The notes under the pieces: generated by a model
What the model was told of the DNA's origin: nothing
Databases searched by the model: none
Seen by the model: the letters and a program-made list of their open reading frames with translations, nothing else
Position numbers and translations under genes: made by a program
NCBI GenBank assembly: GCA_036244855.1
Contig: BQKZ01001490.1
Location: 8,090 to 72,089 of the forward strand
Source: Temnopleurus reevesii
Lineage: Eukaryota > Echinodermata > Echinoidea > Temnopleuroida > Temnopleuridae
Length of the DNA: 64,000 nt
Direction: 5' to 3'
In this document: positions 12,290 to 24,825 of the stretch, piece by piece
Numbering within the stretch: position 1 is the stretch's first letter
Layout: every line of letters begins with the position of its first letter

Positions 12290-12530
12290 CTTCGCGGGAG
12301 GGGGGATTAGACCGGGATCGAGGGGGAGTTGGTACCAATAAAACTAAAGGGGTGGAGGGGTAGAGGGGGTGAGCCTATAAAATTGAAGGTGGTGGATGGA
12401 TGGAAGGGGGGGGGGGATTGGGACCAATAAAGCCAAAGGGGTGGATGGGTGGAGAGGGGGGGGGGGGAGAGTTGGGATTAATAAAATTGAAGGGGTTGAT
12501 AGGGGAGGGGGGAGTCGGGACCGAGGAAGT
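12290..12530 (+). repeat. G-rich degenerate minisatellite
   Basis: Imperfect units of about 55-65 bp combine runs of 5-12 G with accaataaaactaaagggg or attaataaaattgaagggg-type links. Multiple G runs could form G-quadruplexes. Proline-rich minus-strand frames here are artefacts of the repeat. Confidence 0.8.
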
Positions 12531-14602
12531 TGAATGGATACAGACAATCTTGTAAGGTAGGGCCTGCCCTTCACACGTCGACAAATAATGAAGACGACTA
12601 AAGTAAAATAAAATAAAAAGGACACAAAAAATTACTAGTCGAGTCGGTCCAGGAATGTAACGTATAACGTTTTTTTTTAAATCAAAATTTATTTGTGTAA
12701 ATTCTTCAGACTCTTCAACACCTCAGGTAATCTTATTTTCTTTTTCAAGTGTGCATATTTGCACATTTTTCTTAAGTATGCCTCCCAGAACGCGATTACA
12801 GCTTAGGAAAAACCGGCCGAAACCCCTCCTTACCTTCCCCCTGAAACCACCCCCAATCTTAAGAGACTGGGCGGGTGTGGGCGTGTGGGTTAAAGGGAGG
12901 TAGTACTCGTAGATCAGGGTGATAAGTGAATGGATGCTAGGATACTGATTGGGTGGGATTGGAAAAGGGAAGGGTGAATAAATATTGTGAGCTTGTATTG
13001 AAACGTTGAAATGGATATCGTAGCAAAATGTGTTTTTGTTGGTTCGTGCATTTTTAGATCGCTGGTAAACCTACAGTATAAGGAAAGCTTCATGGTTGAA
13101 ACTTATGAAAATCACAGTGTATGATCATGAATAATAGCCTCCAAATAACTTCATGATCTAAATATAGAATTACGTTGTAGGCATGCACGTGAGAGTTTTT
13201 TTCCCTTAAAGATGCGTAAAACTCAGAAATGTTTGAAATGGTTCGCTTGAATGGATTCAGTTGAATTGATTCAGTTGAATGGATGCAAATTTACGATCTT
13301 AAAAATTACGCGTTAGTATGACCCGGAAACGATATACTTTAGGTCAAAATGCATTCTGCGTATTAAAAGATATTCAGGAATATGGTTTGAATCGACACAC
13401 AAAGATTTAGATGTGACCCGGAAATGGTCATATATTCTTGGTTTGACCCCAACTGACTTTTTTTAAGGACATTCCGACTCTACACTTTAATGAACTTTAG
13501 TCTTTTTATTTGTGATGAAACAATTTTACACGGAAATAGAATAAAGCAATCACACTTTCGGGAGATTAGAAGATTTGCATGTATGCCAATACTAATTCAT
13601 GCCAGCGAAGAGGATTGAAAAGAAAATCATCAAATTTCAAGGGCTCGAGGGTCATATGGAATGCTTTTAGTTATACAAACAGAGAGATATATTGCAAGGT
13701 AAAATATATCGAAATATTGCACTTGACATGTATTCCAGTTTTTGTCAAGGCCATTGGTTATTGTTGCAATGACTTGAAAAAGAAAGTAAGCTTTTTGATC
13801 TCCTTGAACAAACCTATATATTATGACCCCATTACGACAAGGAAAAGACGGTCAACAGTTCTGGTGCATAAGATATTGGCTTGTTGACTCGAGTCCGCCC
13901 CGCGGGCGCACCCTCCCAAAAAGGCAACATTACTTTCGGCAAGTGCCCGTTTTTCTAACATAGTCGCAGCAGAACATGCGTTCTACAGCAAACGCTGTGG
14001 CTGTTTGCTATCACATTAAAAGCGCAACGGGGAGGCCGCTCTCTGCAAACAATAGCTCTTTGGCATCCACTAGGAACGAGGGCCACCCCACATTAAAAGG
14101 GGTAAAAGTAGAAGAAGAAAAAGCCAAGAAACATTTCCCGAAGCAAAAGCTGTTCCTGGCTGACGTATTTCATATCAAACTTTTTGCTTGGGACTATCAA
14201 GGCACACATACATCTTCGTAGATACTTTTGTCAAAAGTTGATGACGTATAGTTTATCCAAAGGCGGTGTGTATCTCTACTATCTCATAGTAGAGATCAGG
14301 GAATCAGGGAATCGTACAATTAGCCAAGTTCTTATGCTCGAACCATAGAGATCTCTATGCCTAAACCTCGTGATGGCATTTTAATACATTTGGTCGCCTT
14401 CCGATCTTTGGTAAACTGGACAATAACTACAACGCGAGATCCTGTGACCCTTATTAGCACTCACAGATAATCACCCCCACTTCACAAGAAACATTTATCG
14501 TGTGGACGATGCAGAATAATTCATAATAGGGGTAGCGTATGTTGCAACACAGCTAAAGGATGTGAAGGTTATAGCATTTCACCTGTCCACAAAACGATTT
14601 TA

Positions 14603-14815
14603 GTGTTGGGTACACCCATAGAAATTATGGTACCGTTTTGCGTTCTTAGGGGAGGATATGCATATTTCGGACGCTGATATGCATTTTTAGGGTGGAAATA
14701 TGCACCCTTAATGTACGGATCTGCACCCTTAAGGTACGAATATGCACCTTATTGGGTGTCGGTACTGTACCGATGACTGCACGCCTAAGGGTGCAAAATG
14801 CACCATAAATATTGC
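14603..14815 (+). mobile_element. Inverted-repeat element with GGTGCA subrepeats
   Basis: Repeated (a/t)atgcacc-cttaa units; gggtacacccatagaaatta on the left and gggtgcaaaatgcaccataa on the right. Similar organisation to 15682-15896. Confidence 0.6.
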
Positions 14816-15681
14816 ACAAGAATTATTCATTTTTTTTTACTACATATGTAACAGTACGGTATCCTTTATTTGAAGTATTTATAGTTTATGAATGAAAGGA
14901 ATATAGATGGCTTTATACAACCGCATTTGATTGATCAAACAACTCTTAGAAACAGATTCATGTACAGAATATATACATTCTTCAAATGCAACCAGAAACA
15001 AGTGGCTACAATTATTCATCAATTATATTGATATTGTTATATTGTTGTTTCGCAGATAGAACATGCGCTTATTCCTCACTGACTGTGGTGAATGAAAACT
15101 GAAAATAACTGGAAAACAACTCCATGACGAATCAGACTACTTGATTGAACCAATAATATTACCACCACAGAATATTCACCACAAAAAACATAGACAGCCG
15201 GTCTGTGACTTCTCGATGGCGGTTCATGTACTATATAACCATTTCATGTCATATACAAGCAGAAAATACGATACCGGTCTCGGGCACATACACATACGGT
15301 ACATGATATTGCTTGGCGGGACTGCTATTATTGGAAGATTTTTGACCTTTTCGATGAAAGCAGCGATAGGTTGGCAATAAGAGGGTAGCCACGCAGGCGT
15401 AACGCTCAGGCATAGTAAGTTCCATGTTTTTCACACCAAGCGTTGTCAAGTCATTTTCGACACCAATTCGGACACTGAGCTGGCGTTATTATTGCTCCGC
15501 GAAAACGTCTTCCAAGAGGCGGAGTGTATGGTAAGCCGTTTGACTCACAAATGCTAAATATCAGTATTTCGACGGAAAACTCAGTTTAGAGTTTGTAGTT
15601 TGTTGTCGAAAAACTAGATTATATGTTGATAAACTAATATTATAGTTTGAAAAACTCATTTTATCAGAAATCTATGCTTTT

Positions 15682-15896
15682 ATACACACTAAAATTATGG
15701 TGCAATAACCTTTAGGGTGTAGATATGCACCGCGATGGTGGAAATATCCACACTAATGGTGTATACCTCCACCCTTTTGGTGCATACATCTCCACCCTAT
15801 GGCGCATACATCTCCATCTTAGAGGGTTCTAATATTGTACCAATGGCTGCAACTCTTTTGGGTGCAAAAAATTTCACCCTTATTTTTAAGTGTGTA
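15682..15896 (+). mobile_element. Inverted-repeat element with GGTGCA subrepeats
   Basis: acacactaaaattatggtgc on the left pairs with caccctta-ttttaagtgtgt on the right. Inside are four ccaccct-ggtgcatacat-type units. Confidence 0.7.
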
Positions 15897-16469
15897 GAGA
15901 AATCTGGGTTTATCGCTCAAAAACTATATTTCACCAGATAAACTAGGATTTTTTGTTGGTGATAAACCTAATTCTTTCCTCTGGTACATATTTGAAGGGA
16001 TAAAATAAGGGTTTATATATATTGATAAACTGAGCTCAGCGGCGAAACTGCTGCGATCGCCGGTTGGGAAACTGAGTTGTTCTCCACTATTTCGGTACAA
16101 ATAGCTTGCCATACACATGATCTTATAAAGACGTAATCTAGGTCGGCGGTGGGCTCATCATTATCACACAAATTGACTTTGTCATATCCAGACGGCGCTG
16201 AGAGACCACCATACTCTTGTTATTATGGTCTTCCATATGTTGGTCTTAAACCATTGACTACTGAAACCGGGTAGTCCATGTGTAATGTCTATATGAGAAT
16301 TAGAGAATTTGGTAAGCAAAGGGTTAAGCGGTGTATTTTTAGTGAGTGGATGTTACGTCAAGTGGAACGGATGCCCTTGGGAGTGAAACTGTTAATTGCG
16401 AAGGATCAGGTGTGAATTGAAGGGAAGGGTCTGTAAAGTGATGTATGTTTGTCATGATAATGGTATGAG

Positions 16470-16597
16470 TACCGCTACTACTACTACTACTCCTACTACC
16501 TTTTCCACTGCAAGATTTATTACTATTGCCCCTGCTAATCCTACTAATACTGCTACTAATAATAATACAAAGGAGATTCTTGCTAATACTGCTACTT

Positions 16598-16642
<45 letters not shown>

Positions 16643-16673
16643 TTACTACTATTACTACATGTACTACTAGTAA

Positions 16674-16711
<38 letters not shown>

Positions 16712-16775
16712 TTACTACAACTACTAATACTTCTACTGCTGCTACTACTACCACTACTCGTAATACTACTTATTC
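16470..16775 (+). repeat. (ACT)n microsatellite, imperfect
   Basis: About 300 bp of ACT/CTA triplets with interruptions. It creates a Thr-rich frame, a Leu-rich frame and a Val-rich antisense frame, none of which is a gene. Confidence 0.95.
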
Positions 16776-16837
16776 TTCGTCTATGATCAAAATTACTATC
16801 GTCATCGTCTTCATGCTGCTTCCCATCCTCCTCCTCC

Positions 16838-17137
16838 CTCTCATCATCATCATCATCATCATCACCACCATATCACCACTAGTACCACCATCATCATCGT
16901 TACCATCATCATCATCATAGTCATCATCACCATGACCATCATCGTCGTCATTATCATCATCATCATCACCACCATCATCCTCTTCCTCCTCTCCCTCCTC
17001 CTTCACCACCTCCTCCTCATCGCCTGCATCCTTTTTATCACCCTCATCATCATTATCATCATCATCACCATCACAACCATCGTATTCGTCGTTTTTCTCA
17101 TAGTTGACACCATCATCATCATCATAATAATAATAAT
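16838..17137 (+). repeat. (ATC)n / (TCC)n microsatellite leading into SINE tail
   Basis: ATC, ACC and TCC triplets continue to the AAT repeat at the tail of the SINE at 17138. The Asp-rich minus-strand frame is a repeat product. Confidence 0.92.
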
Positions 17138-17416
17138 AGATGCAATTTATATAGCGCACGTATCCACTCTGCTGAGTGCTCAAGGCGCTTTACATTATTA
17201 CTACCCTGGCTTTAGCCCGGCAGCCAGTCAAGGCGCACTTGGCATTTCAAAGAATAAATATTCCTGCCAGGAACCCATTCACCTCACCTGGAATGAGTGC
17301 AGCAGAATGTGGATGAATTTCTTGCTGAAGGAAATTGACGCCCTGGGTGGGATTCGAACCAACGACCCTCTAGTTGACAGGCGAGAGTCACGACCACTAC
17401 ACCACGGTCCCTCCAC
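17138..17416 (-). mobile_element. tRNA-derived SINE, full length
   Basis: In minus orientation: head at the high-coordinate end (ccactacaccacgg is the reverse complement of the A-box region, gggattcgaacca of the B box) and tail at the low end (tatagcgcacg, aaggcgctttacattatt). The tail runs directly into the (ATT/ATC)n tract that extends the 16.4 kb microsatellite. It belongs to the same family as 35053-35333. Confidence 0.88.
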
Positions 17417-19116
17417 ATCATCATGGTCCTTAGTAGATCACATGCACTTCAATGAAGGAATATCCATATATTGTAACAGTGTTACATAATGTACAGCTGG
17501 TAAATTGTGAATTTAGCCCAGTGTTTTTAATCATGTTAAATCTCTTACCCGATTAACCGGGCCCAGATTCCAAGGCCAAAAATGCAAATTACCTCGTTTA
17601 TGTTTTAAAGTACATCGCCAACAATGACATCCGTATCACTCTCAAATATTTGCCAATCAGATAGGATATGTATACAATTCATTGCAAATGTTCACAAGAT
17701 TTGGTCACTTATCGAAATGAAACATACCTGTCCTATTGTAGACATTCTCGGCGGTCTTCCAATCACCCCCATCTCTTTCAACGTTCGCATTTGTTTTCTG
17801 AAGCCTACGCAACCAGGCTCATTGTATTTGCTTGGCTTCCCCTTGCAAATATACTCTGCCGAATCGGAGACAGATGAATTCCATTAATCATATTATAGCG
17901 TCTATTATTGAAATGACACTGTATGTATTGATGGGATTTGTTAAAGAAATACGTGAGCTTCGATGTTTACCGAGTGTATGTACATTTGCGACAACTGGAA
18001 ATGGAATTAATTGCTTACTCTAACAATGTTTGCAAGTAATCAATCGTTGTTATTATATTTTTGTTTCATTCAGGGAGCAATGAATGGCGATATTGGAATG
18101 CGAATGGATTGCGTTTGTACAATATTCTCTTTTACAACTTCATAACTGCTGTAGATCTGAAATGATATCTGAATAGTTGTTTGGGTGCATTTATCAACCT
18201 ACGAAAATATTTGACTCATAAGCTCTCCTTGATTGGATAACCAGTTTCAGCAGCTATCTTTTAAATGTGAAATATTGAGGTGCTATCTTCATCGTATAGT
18301 GCTTCAAAAAGCTACAGTTTAAACGTGTAAAATATCGCTTTACAATAGATACGTACCGAATAGGAATATATATCTTTACTAAAATGAATAAAAAGAGAAT
18401 AGCTCATATGAATACCAACGGCCCTCTAGCACAATTTTCTTCAGTTATGTATGCAAATACAACAACAAATGCAAGCTGGCATTAACAGAAGATGATTATC
18501 TGTAGAGTCAAAAAGGTGCAATGCTTTTAAACTCATAAAAATGTTCTACAATTCAAATTTGAGCATCAAATTTTATTTTTTTCATCATTTCCTAATTTTC
18601 AATCCTTATCAATTTCATTTATTCCAAGTTAAATCCACACTACATTTTAACAATTATGCTGTAACACTCCCGAATAGATATAATAGAGCGCAGATGGGAT
18701 AAAAATGGAAAATAAAAATAACTTTCAGCTATTGATTTTGTTTTCGTGTGTAAAGAGACAAGATTCTTTTTTTTCTTATACGACCGTTTGTAACATTGAG
18801 ACAAATCATTAAACTTTATATATTTTCTCGGTCAGTCATGCCTGACATTTTAGTTGTGTACTTCATGGATAAAGTTTCATAGAGAGAGACCAATACGCTC
18901 TTTAAATCTTTGATGAGTTTGCGATGCTGTTGAGATGTACCATCCGTTGACCTGGAGTCCCGGGGAGGAGCGGCAGGGAGGAGAAGAAGACACACCCCAG
19001 CTGTGACCTCTGTGCTGCTACATGCGTCATCTAAGATCGTGTGAAAGAAAGTTTTGCCACGGAATAATGAGATCTTTTTACATAACAGCTTCCTATAGAG
19101 GTACACGCTGTTAAAA

Positions 19117-19170
19117 TAACAACAACAACAACAACAACAACAAAAACAACCACCACAACAACAAAAACAA
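19117..19170 (+). repeat. (AAC)n microsatellite
   Basis: About eleven AAC units with AAA and CAC interruptions. It gives the Cys/Val-rich minus-strand frames. Confidence 0.9.
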
Positions 19171-19242
19171 TAACAACAGTGAAAACAGCAAGAAACAATG
19201 CACAGGAACAACAGAACAAAATCAACAAAATGTCGGCAGACC

Positions 19243-19320
19243 GTACTTAATAATAATGATAATAACGAAAATTACATTTATAAGGCGCTTTATACGGGTG
19301 TTTCAAAGCGCACCATACTT
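19243..19320 (-). mobile_element. SINE 3' tail fragment
   Basis: aataataatgataat followed by tacatttataaggcgcttt resembles the low-coordinate tail of the SINEs at 17138 and 35053. Only about 75 bp is recognisable. Confidence 0.5.
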
Positions 19321-19584
19321 AGATAGGTAGTTATAATTGTCTTATGCAACCATAAATTATGCAGATATGGTTCAAATGAGCATATTATTGCTATTGTAAA
19401 TCATCTCAAGTACAATACTCACTGGTCGTTGCAGAAATTTTTGACACCTCTGCTGGCAATCAGCAGAGTTACTCGAGTTTAATATTTGAATAGAGTAATT
19501 ATTTTAATGAAAACAATAACATCGTGCTTTGGTGCGGGCATTTTTAGATTGTTAGATTGAGGAGGGTGAATGTGAGTGCTGGTG

Positions 19585-19587
<3 letters not shown>

Positions 19588-19631
<44 letters not shown>
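19588..19631 (+). repeat. (GT)n microsatellite
   Basis: About 20 GT units preceded by tatatatatat. Confidence 0.95.
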
Positions 19632-19633
<2 letters not shown>

Positions 19634-20154
19634 GCGTTTAACCACATTCACAACATTTAATGTCCAATGTCCATTCTTGTGATGAGTGATGTGTGGTGTA
19701 TATTGGTGTATAGCTAACGAACAGGATATGCAAAAGACAGATGTATAAAAGGCGGAAAAAGATACTTCCAATAGAAATAAAGTCACATACAATGAGATAT
19801 AAAAGGAATGAGAATCACGCATAATGCACGATTGGAGACTATACATATCAACTATCTTAAAAAATAAATGGTAAGTGGGAAAATATGTAGAAACATAAAC
19901 TTTCTGAATGCGCTTCACTAGCTTTGATTATAATCTAATAGGAAGAGAAAGATCAGAGCCAAATAAAAATCGAAATAAAAATACCCAAGCGCTTTGAGGT
20001 AATGTTGAAAGGGGAAATATAAGCAAGGGAATGGAATTCAATTACGTGTTTGTAAGGCATAAAGTCATTGCTATCTGGCTATAGCGCATGATCTAATCGA
20101 TAACAAATATCTCAACATAATAATGTAATTCTGAGACAATATGAACGTCATGAG

Positions 20155-20218
20155 CACCGATAAGGTGGAGCTGTGCGCTATAAAAGTAGCCACCATTATT
20201 ATTATCATTATTATACGT
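20155..20218 (+). mobile_element. SINE 3' tail fragment
   Basis: gtgcgctataaaagtagcc followed by (ATT)n is the plus-orientation form of the family's GCGC tail. Confidence 0.5.
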
Positions 20219-21677
20219 TCTGTACAATGTCGCTCCGTTCACTCATGAAATTTGTGTGATGGAATTCAAAAGGCATTTTATGGAGGAATAAAAAGTGTGC
20301 AAATGTTAGAAAGCGAATAGTTGATGGATCAGATATAGTAAAATGAAAAGTGATCGAAACTAAGAAAATAAAAGAAAAGTGGGTCTGGGTCATTTGTTCA
20401 TGAGCTAGTAGACGTTTGAAAAACACACACAAAGAAAGAAAGAAACCAAAAAAGCCCGAACCATATTCTTAATAAGAAAACTGAGCATTCTTTAATAAAT
20501 GGGAACAACAAAGATTAGATAAACACGCGGTATACATATATATCGATTTCTTTGAGTGGATATGGGGAACTCTAACGCTTATGGTATGTAAAAGCACTGT
20601 ACTGTAAAAGAAAAAACCCTGGAATAATTCAAATACACATATTGAACAAAGCAAAAACAAAGTACAGCCAGCAAAAAAAAAAAAATTGGAAGAGCTATGA
20701 AGAGTTACTTGAAATCAAATGGCACCAGTAATATTGGATGCGAATATACATACTTAAATTGTTTAACCTTTTGTACATAATCTCCAGGGATAACGGAGTG
20801 CAAAATATAGATAGTATTTTTAAAGGCATCAACCTTCTCGTCACATATAGCTCCTCAGATGTGACACAAGCTAACTATGGTGTAACCCAAAGGATGTCAT
20901 ATAAACCCATACTCTTCAAAAGTAAAAGGAATTGTCCCGTTTCATGAAACATATCTAAAATATCCTGATAGTTGATAGACTTTGCGGTAAGAGGCGTTTG
21001 TTTCGAGGAAATCGGTGGTAAAAACATGCCCATTTAAGTATAACTTGACCATATCACCCAATCTGAACATGACGAATATAAACACAGGGGCTTGTGACGT
21101 AAAGATGAATTTTGCAATTTTATCAATCGCATCTCCTCGGTATCGTTGGTTTAAGTTTATATTTCATGTTATAGACCCCAGTTCAGGTAATTGCAGGATG
21201 TAGTCGTGTCGGTGATATGGTCTATTTGGAACCTTTCAGTGGAGGAATGAATGATGCAAAAATAACACTTTGTGCAGGGGAATAATATAAAACTCGTCTG
21301 TGACGGAAATGGCGTCATTGTGTAACGTTGTCGTAAGACTATTTTAATGTCACACAAACCCGCTTGACGTATAGATCCGGGAAACTCCCTACTTTCCCTG
21401 TAATATCGGGGGGGGGGGGATTCCCCTAAACTTTGAATATGATTTAAGATATAAAAAAAGACAAAAATCATAAGTAAGAGTTACATACCAACGGCATAGG
21501 TCCATCAAAGACGCTCCTGGCGACTCAAATTATAACCGCACATTTCTTTCATCCAAAACTATATTGTATATCGAGATACAAAAGGTATAATACAAGTTTA
21601 GCTTTGTTCGCTAGGAATCCCGAGAAGATTTTGCAAAACTTATGAAGCGGAATTAAATGATAATCAATGGCCTTATG

Positions 21678-21891
21678 CATATGCATAGCTGCCAACTGTT
21701 ACTAATTTTTTAGTAAGTATTACTAATTTTGGGCGTACGTATGTAATGTTTTATAAAAAAAAATCAGAAGAGATCACTAAGTTTGACAATATAAGTACCA
21801 TACATTTCAATGTTTAATATGTAAAGTTAACTAATATGTGGGAGGATTATTACTGTTTCCACTGTCTCATGTCGGCAACTAAGCATATGCA
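21678..21891 (+). mobile_element. Short inverted-repeat element
   Basis: atgcatatgcatagctgcca on the left and tcggcaactaagcatatgca on the right are imperfect inverted repeats about 214 bp apart. Confidence 0.65.
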
Positions 21892-22399
21892 TGGTTTTAA
21901 ATAAAGTATTGATCCCCTTTTCTTTCGTAATAAGACCATCCTATGAATTAAGGGTTGGGTAATAGAAGTATTAAAGTTTGCGATCAACTATAAAGTAGAT
22001 AAAGTAACATAGAAATAAGGAATTAGTGAATGAACCGATGAATGAATAGATTCATCAATAATTGAATGACGAATTTCAACGAATTTTAATATATATAACA
22101 ACAATTTTAAATGGTGAATGTCATGATATCTATATGTAAACAATTCTTTCGGATCGCCACACTATTCTGAGAAAAGAGTGGATCGAAGTTTGGGAGAAGA
22201 AAAATAAATCACTTAAGTTGACAGTAGTATTTGAGTATGAATGTTGAAGGATGTTTGTGTCAATATGCATTCTTTTACATTGGCAGGTGTTCCCAACGTG
22301 TCAGTCACATATTCAATTTATTACCAAAATATGCCAACATAAGCAGCGTTCTTTCTACTTTTCTACATTATACCTTTTCTCCAACTTTCCTTGACTACT

Positions 22400-22490
22400 G
22401 TCTACTGCGCCTCGAGCATCCAGCAGGATGGATTTGGCGCACTATAAATTGCATCTATTATTATCATTGATATTATTATCAATATATGAA
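22400..22490 (+). mobile_element. SINE 3' tail fragment
   Basis: ctgcgcctcgagcatccagc followed by ggcgcactataaattgcatc and (ATT)n matches the family tail in plus orientation. Confidence 0.55.
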
Positions 22491-22654
22491 CATCGTAATG
22501 AGCCCTTTGTTTAGGAATACTCAGGGAAGACGGGTGACTAATTTATATGTTTTTTATATACGCTCAACGTATGCGTTAGCATCATTTAATATCTTTACAA
22601 AAATATGCATATAATAAACGAAATCAAATATAGCTTAGCCTTTAGTTTAGACTC

Positions 22655-22925
22655 ACGTTGAAGTCGGGCCACATAAAGGATTCGTCACACCTTTTCGTTT
22701 ATGGCCAACGTCTATCCAGCGTTAATGTCATTAGAATGATGCCCCGCGAGCGCAAAATTACGGAGGGGAGACGCTTGGCCGACGTTGAATATGCTCAGCT
22801 GGTGCTCGACGTAGGCATGCATTCACGTCAGCTAAGCGTCTTTCTTCCTCATGTATGCCTTCACGGAACATTTTTCAAATAATTTCAAGAACGCTGGAAA
22901 CGCAAAGGTGCGGCGGAACCTGGAA
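22655..22925 (+). mobile_element. MITE, GCGTTTTTAGC family (diverged)
   Basis: gattcgtcacaccttttcgt near the left and gaaacgcaaaggtgcggcgg near the right, with internal agcgttaatgtca and gcgagcgc. Boundaries are approximate. Confidence 0.6.
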
Positions 22926-23384
22926 GGTGCATTTCACCTCCGCATCTAATGTGTAGACGGTGTTACCATCTGTCTTTATGAATTATACATTTTCAACAGC
23001 ATTTTCAAGGCCGTAGGGTGTATTTTTAGATTTCCTTTTGCGGTGTGCCGTCTTTAATCGTTTCTCATCTAAATTCTCCTTCGAGAATCGAGAAACCCCC
23101 CGAAGCAGATCTCTTGGAGATTGCTATCTACAGATTATTGAATTCGGGCATCAGTTGGAAGGAAAAAAATAATAACTGAATCAGTCCATGTCTTTCCAAG
23201 TAATGTATCAGAGAAAATGCTAAGTGATAAGATTTGTTTGCAGTTAGAATGAGACATGTTGTAGGGCATTCACATCAGTAGACTGATCCCATGCTGCTCC
23301 CAAACTGAATTGTCTTAAATTAGAAATGTGAACTATTATTGAATAATTTTTTTAGTCAGCGACATTTTACAGTTATAAGATTAA

Positions 23385-23560
23385 GGGGGTGTTGCTCAAA
23401 ATCAACTGCAAATCAACTGCAATTTAGCAACTTGCAACACGCACTTTCATTCGCGCACGGTATGCGCATTTAACAAGACGCGCATGAAACAATGATTTTG
23501 ATTGGCGCGTTCCAATCAACTGCAACTTGCGATCAATTGCAACTTTTGAACAACACTCCC
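23385..23560 (+). mobile_element. MITE, GGGTGTTGCTCAAA family
   Basis: The terminal gggggtgttgctcaaaatca and ttttgaacaacactccc are inverted repeats, flanked by TAA. It lies just upstream of the microexon array. Confidence 0.85.
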
Positions 23561-23880
23561 TAAGAAAACTAACCTTCAAACCATGTTCACAGCCTTGCTC
23601 AATAGCGGCTTTTAACAGGCTTTTCACTGTGATTTAACAAATACAATACAAAACAAAACATAAAATTTTAAACGGAAAAATAATGACAACTTTGTTGTTG
23701 CTTTTTGAGAGCTGGGTATGATCCGTCTGTTGATTTGACTGTCCTATTAACATGACCAATTCTTATTCCAAATTAAATTTGAATATTTGAATATCTAATC
23801 ATCTTTCAACGTTTATGTTTTCATGACAGGTCGGCATCGTCTCTCTAACCTTCCGTCGTGTCTTCTCATCTTTCGGTCAG

Positions 23881-23900
23881 GACGACATTGATGACTTTCT
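23881..23900 (+). CDS. Candidate 20-nt microexon, copy 1 of 7
   Basis: GACGACATTGATGACTTTCT is preceded by a pyrimidine-rich acceptor (tcttctcatctttcggtcag) and followed by the consensus donor gtaagtt. It codes DDIDDF plus CT, the first two bases of a Leu codon completed by the first G of the exon at 31260. Its assignment to the guanylate cyclase rests on strand, position and phase, not on homology of so short a peptide. Confidence 0.5.
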
Positions 23901-24016
23901 GTAAGTTAACCAATCAGTATCAATGTTTCATCCATGCATTGCTTTGATTAGTAACCATGAACCAATCAGAGTACTTGTTTAAATATTTAAATCATATTTT
24001 CTTATCTTTCGGTCAG

Positions 24017-24036
24017 GACGACATTGATGACTTTTT
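24017..24036 (+). CDS. Candidate microexon, copy 2 of 7
   Basis: Same acceptor (cttatctttcggtcag) and donor gtaagtt. One base differs from copy 1 (ends TTTTT rather than TTTCT). With the following G the codon is TTG instead of CTG, so the change is silent (Leu). Spacing from copy 1 is 136 bp. Confidence 0.5.
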
Positions 24037-24182
24037 GTAAGTTGATTCACTCAGTATCAATGTTTCATGTACATATTGCTTTGGTTCATGAACATTAACC
24101 AATCAGATATGTTGTTTTAATAATCATGAAATTGCCAATTCCTGTTCTGCTTGAAAGTGATAGTTTCTCATCTTTCGGTCAG

Positions 24183-24202
24183 GACGACGTTGATGACTTT
24201 CT
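24183..24202 (+). CDS. Candidate microexon, copy 3 of 7 (Ile to Val)
   Basis: Same acceptor and donor. One base differs, ATT to GTT, so the peptide is DDVDDF-L, a conservative change. Spacing from copy 2 is 166 bp. Confidence 0.5.
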
Positions 24203-24347
24203 GTAAGTTGATCAACCAATCAGTATCAATGTTTCATGTACATATTGCTTTGGTTCATCAACATTAACCAATCAGATTAGTTGTTTAATGTTGAAGTCAT
24301 CAATTCTCGTTCTGCTTGGAAATGACAGTTTCTCACCTTTCGGTCAG

Positions 24348-24367
24348 GACGACATTGATGACTTTCT
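24348..24367 (+). CDS. Candidate microexon, copy 4 of 7
   Basis: The 20 bases are identical to copy 1. The acceptor tract reads tctcacctttcggtcag and the donor gtaagttg. Spacing from copy 3 is 165 bp. Confidence 0.5.
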
Positions 24368-24516
24368 GTAAGTTGATTAACCAATCAGTATCAATGTTTC
24401 ATGTACATATTGCTTTTATTCGTCAACATTAACCAATCAGATATGTTGTTTTAATAATCATGAAATTGCCAATTCCTGTTCTGCTTGAAAGTGATAGTTT
24501 CTTATCTTTCGGTCAG

Positions 24517-24536
24517 GACGACATTGATGACTTTCT
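24517..24536 (+). CDS. Candidate microexon, copy 5 of 7
   Basis: The 20 bases are identical to copy 1, with acceptor cttatctttcggtcag and donor gtaagttg. Spacing from copy 4 is 169 bp. Confidence 0.5.
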
Positions 24537-24656
24537 GTAAGTTGATTAACCAATCAGTATCAATGTTTCATGCATGTATTGCTTTGATTAGTAACCATGA
24601 ACCAATCAGAGTAATTGTTTAAATATCTAAATGATAGTTTCTCATCTTTCGGTCAG

Positions 24657-24676
24657 GACGACATTGATGACTTTCT
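24657..24676 (+). CDS. Candidate microexon, copy 6 of 7
   Basis: The 20 bases are identical to copy 1, with acceptor ctcatctttcggtcag and donor gtaagtta. Spacing from copy 5 is 140 bp. The two unit lengths in the array (136-140 and 165-169 bp) reflect two versions of the intronic spacer. Confidence 0.5.
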
Positions 24677-24825
24677 GTAAGTTAATTAACCAATCAGTGT
24701 CAATGTTGTATGCATATATTGCTTTGATTATTCACCATGAGCCAATCAGAGCAGTTGTTTTAATAAGAATGAATCTGTCGATTCTCGTTTTGTTTGGAAA
24801 AAATACTTTCTGAGCGTTCTGTCAG

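Larger units (their letters stand above)
10848..14602. other. Largely featureless apart from the G-rich tracts
   Basis: Outside the G runs (11333, 12290) only short frames occur, for example 102 codons at 13579, with no recognised domain. Confidence 0.55.
17417..23384. other. Non-coding between SINE and microexon array
   Basis: Holds microsatellites, SINE tails and two inverted-repeat elements listed separately. The first coding exon of the guanylate cyclase might lie here, but I could not identify it. Confidence 0.5.

Noticed and set aside
12344..12625. Proline-rich minus-strand frames
   Set aside because: Products of the G-rich minisatellite.
16396..16920. 174-codon Thr-rich frame
   Set aside because: It is the translation of the ACT/ATC microsatellite; overlapping Leu-rich and Val-rich frames exist for the same reason.
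18816..19211. 131-codon minus-strand frame
   Set aside because: The N-terminal part is the AAC microsatellite (poly-Cys); the remainder shows no family motif.
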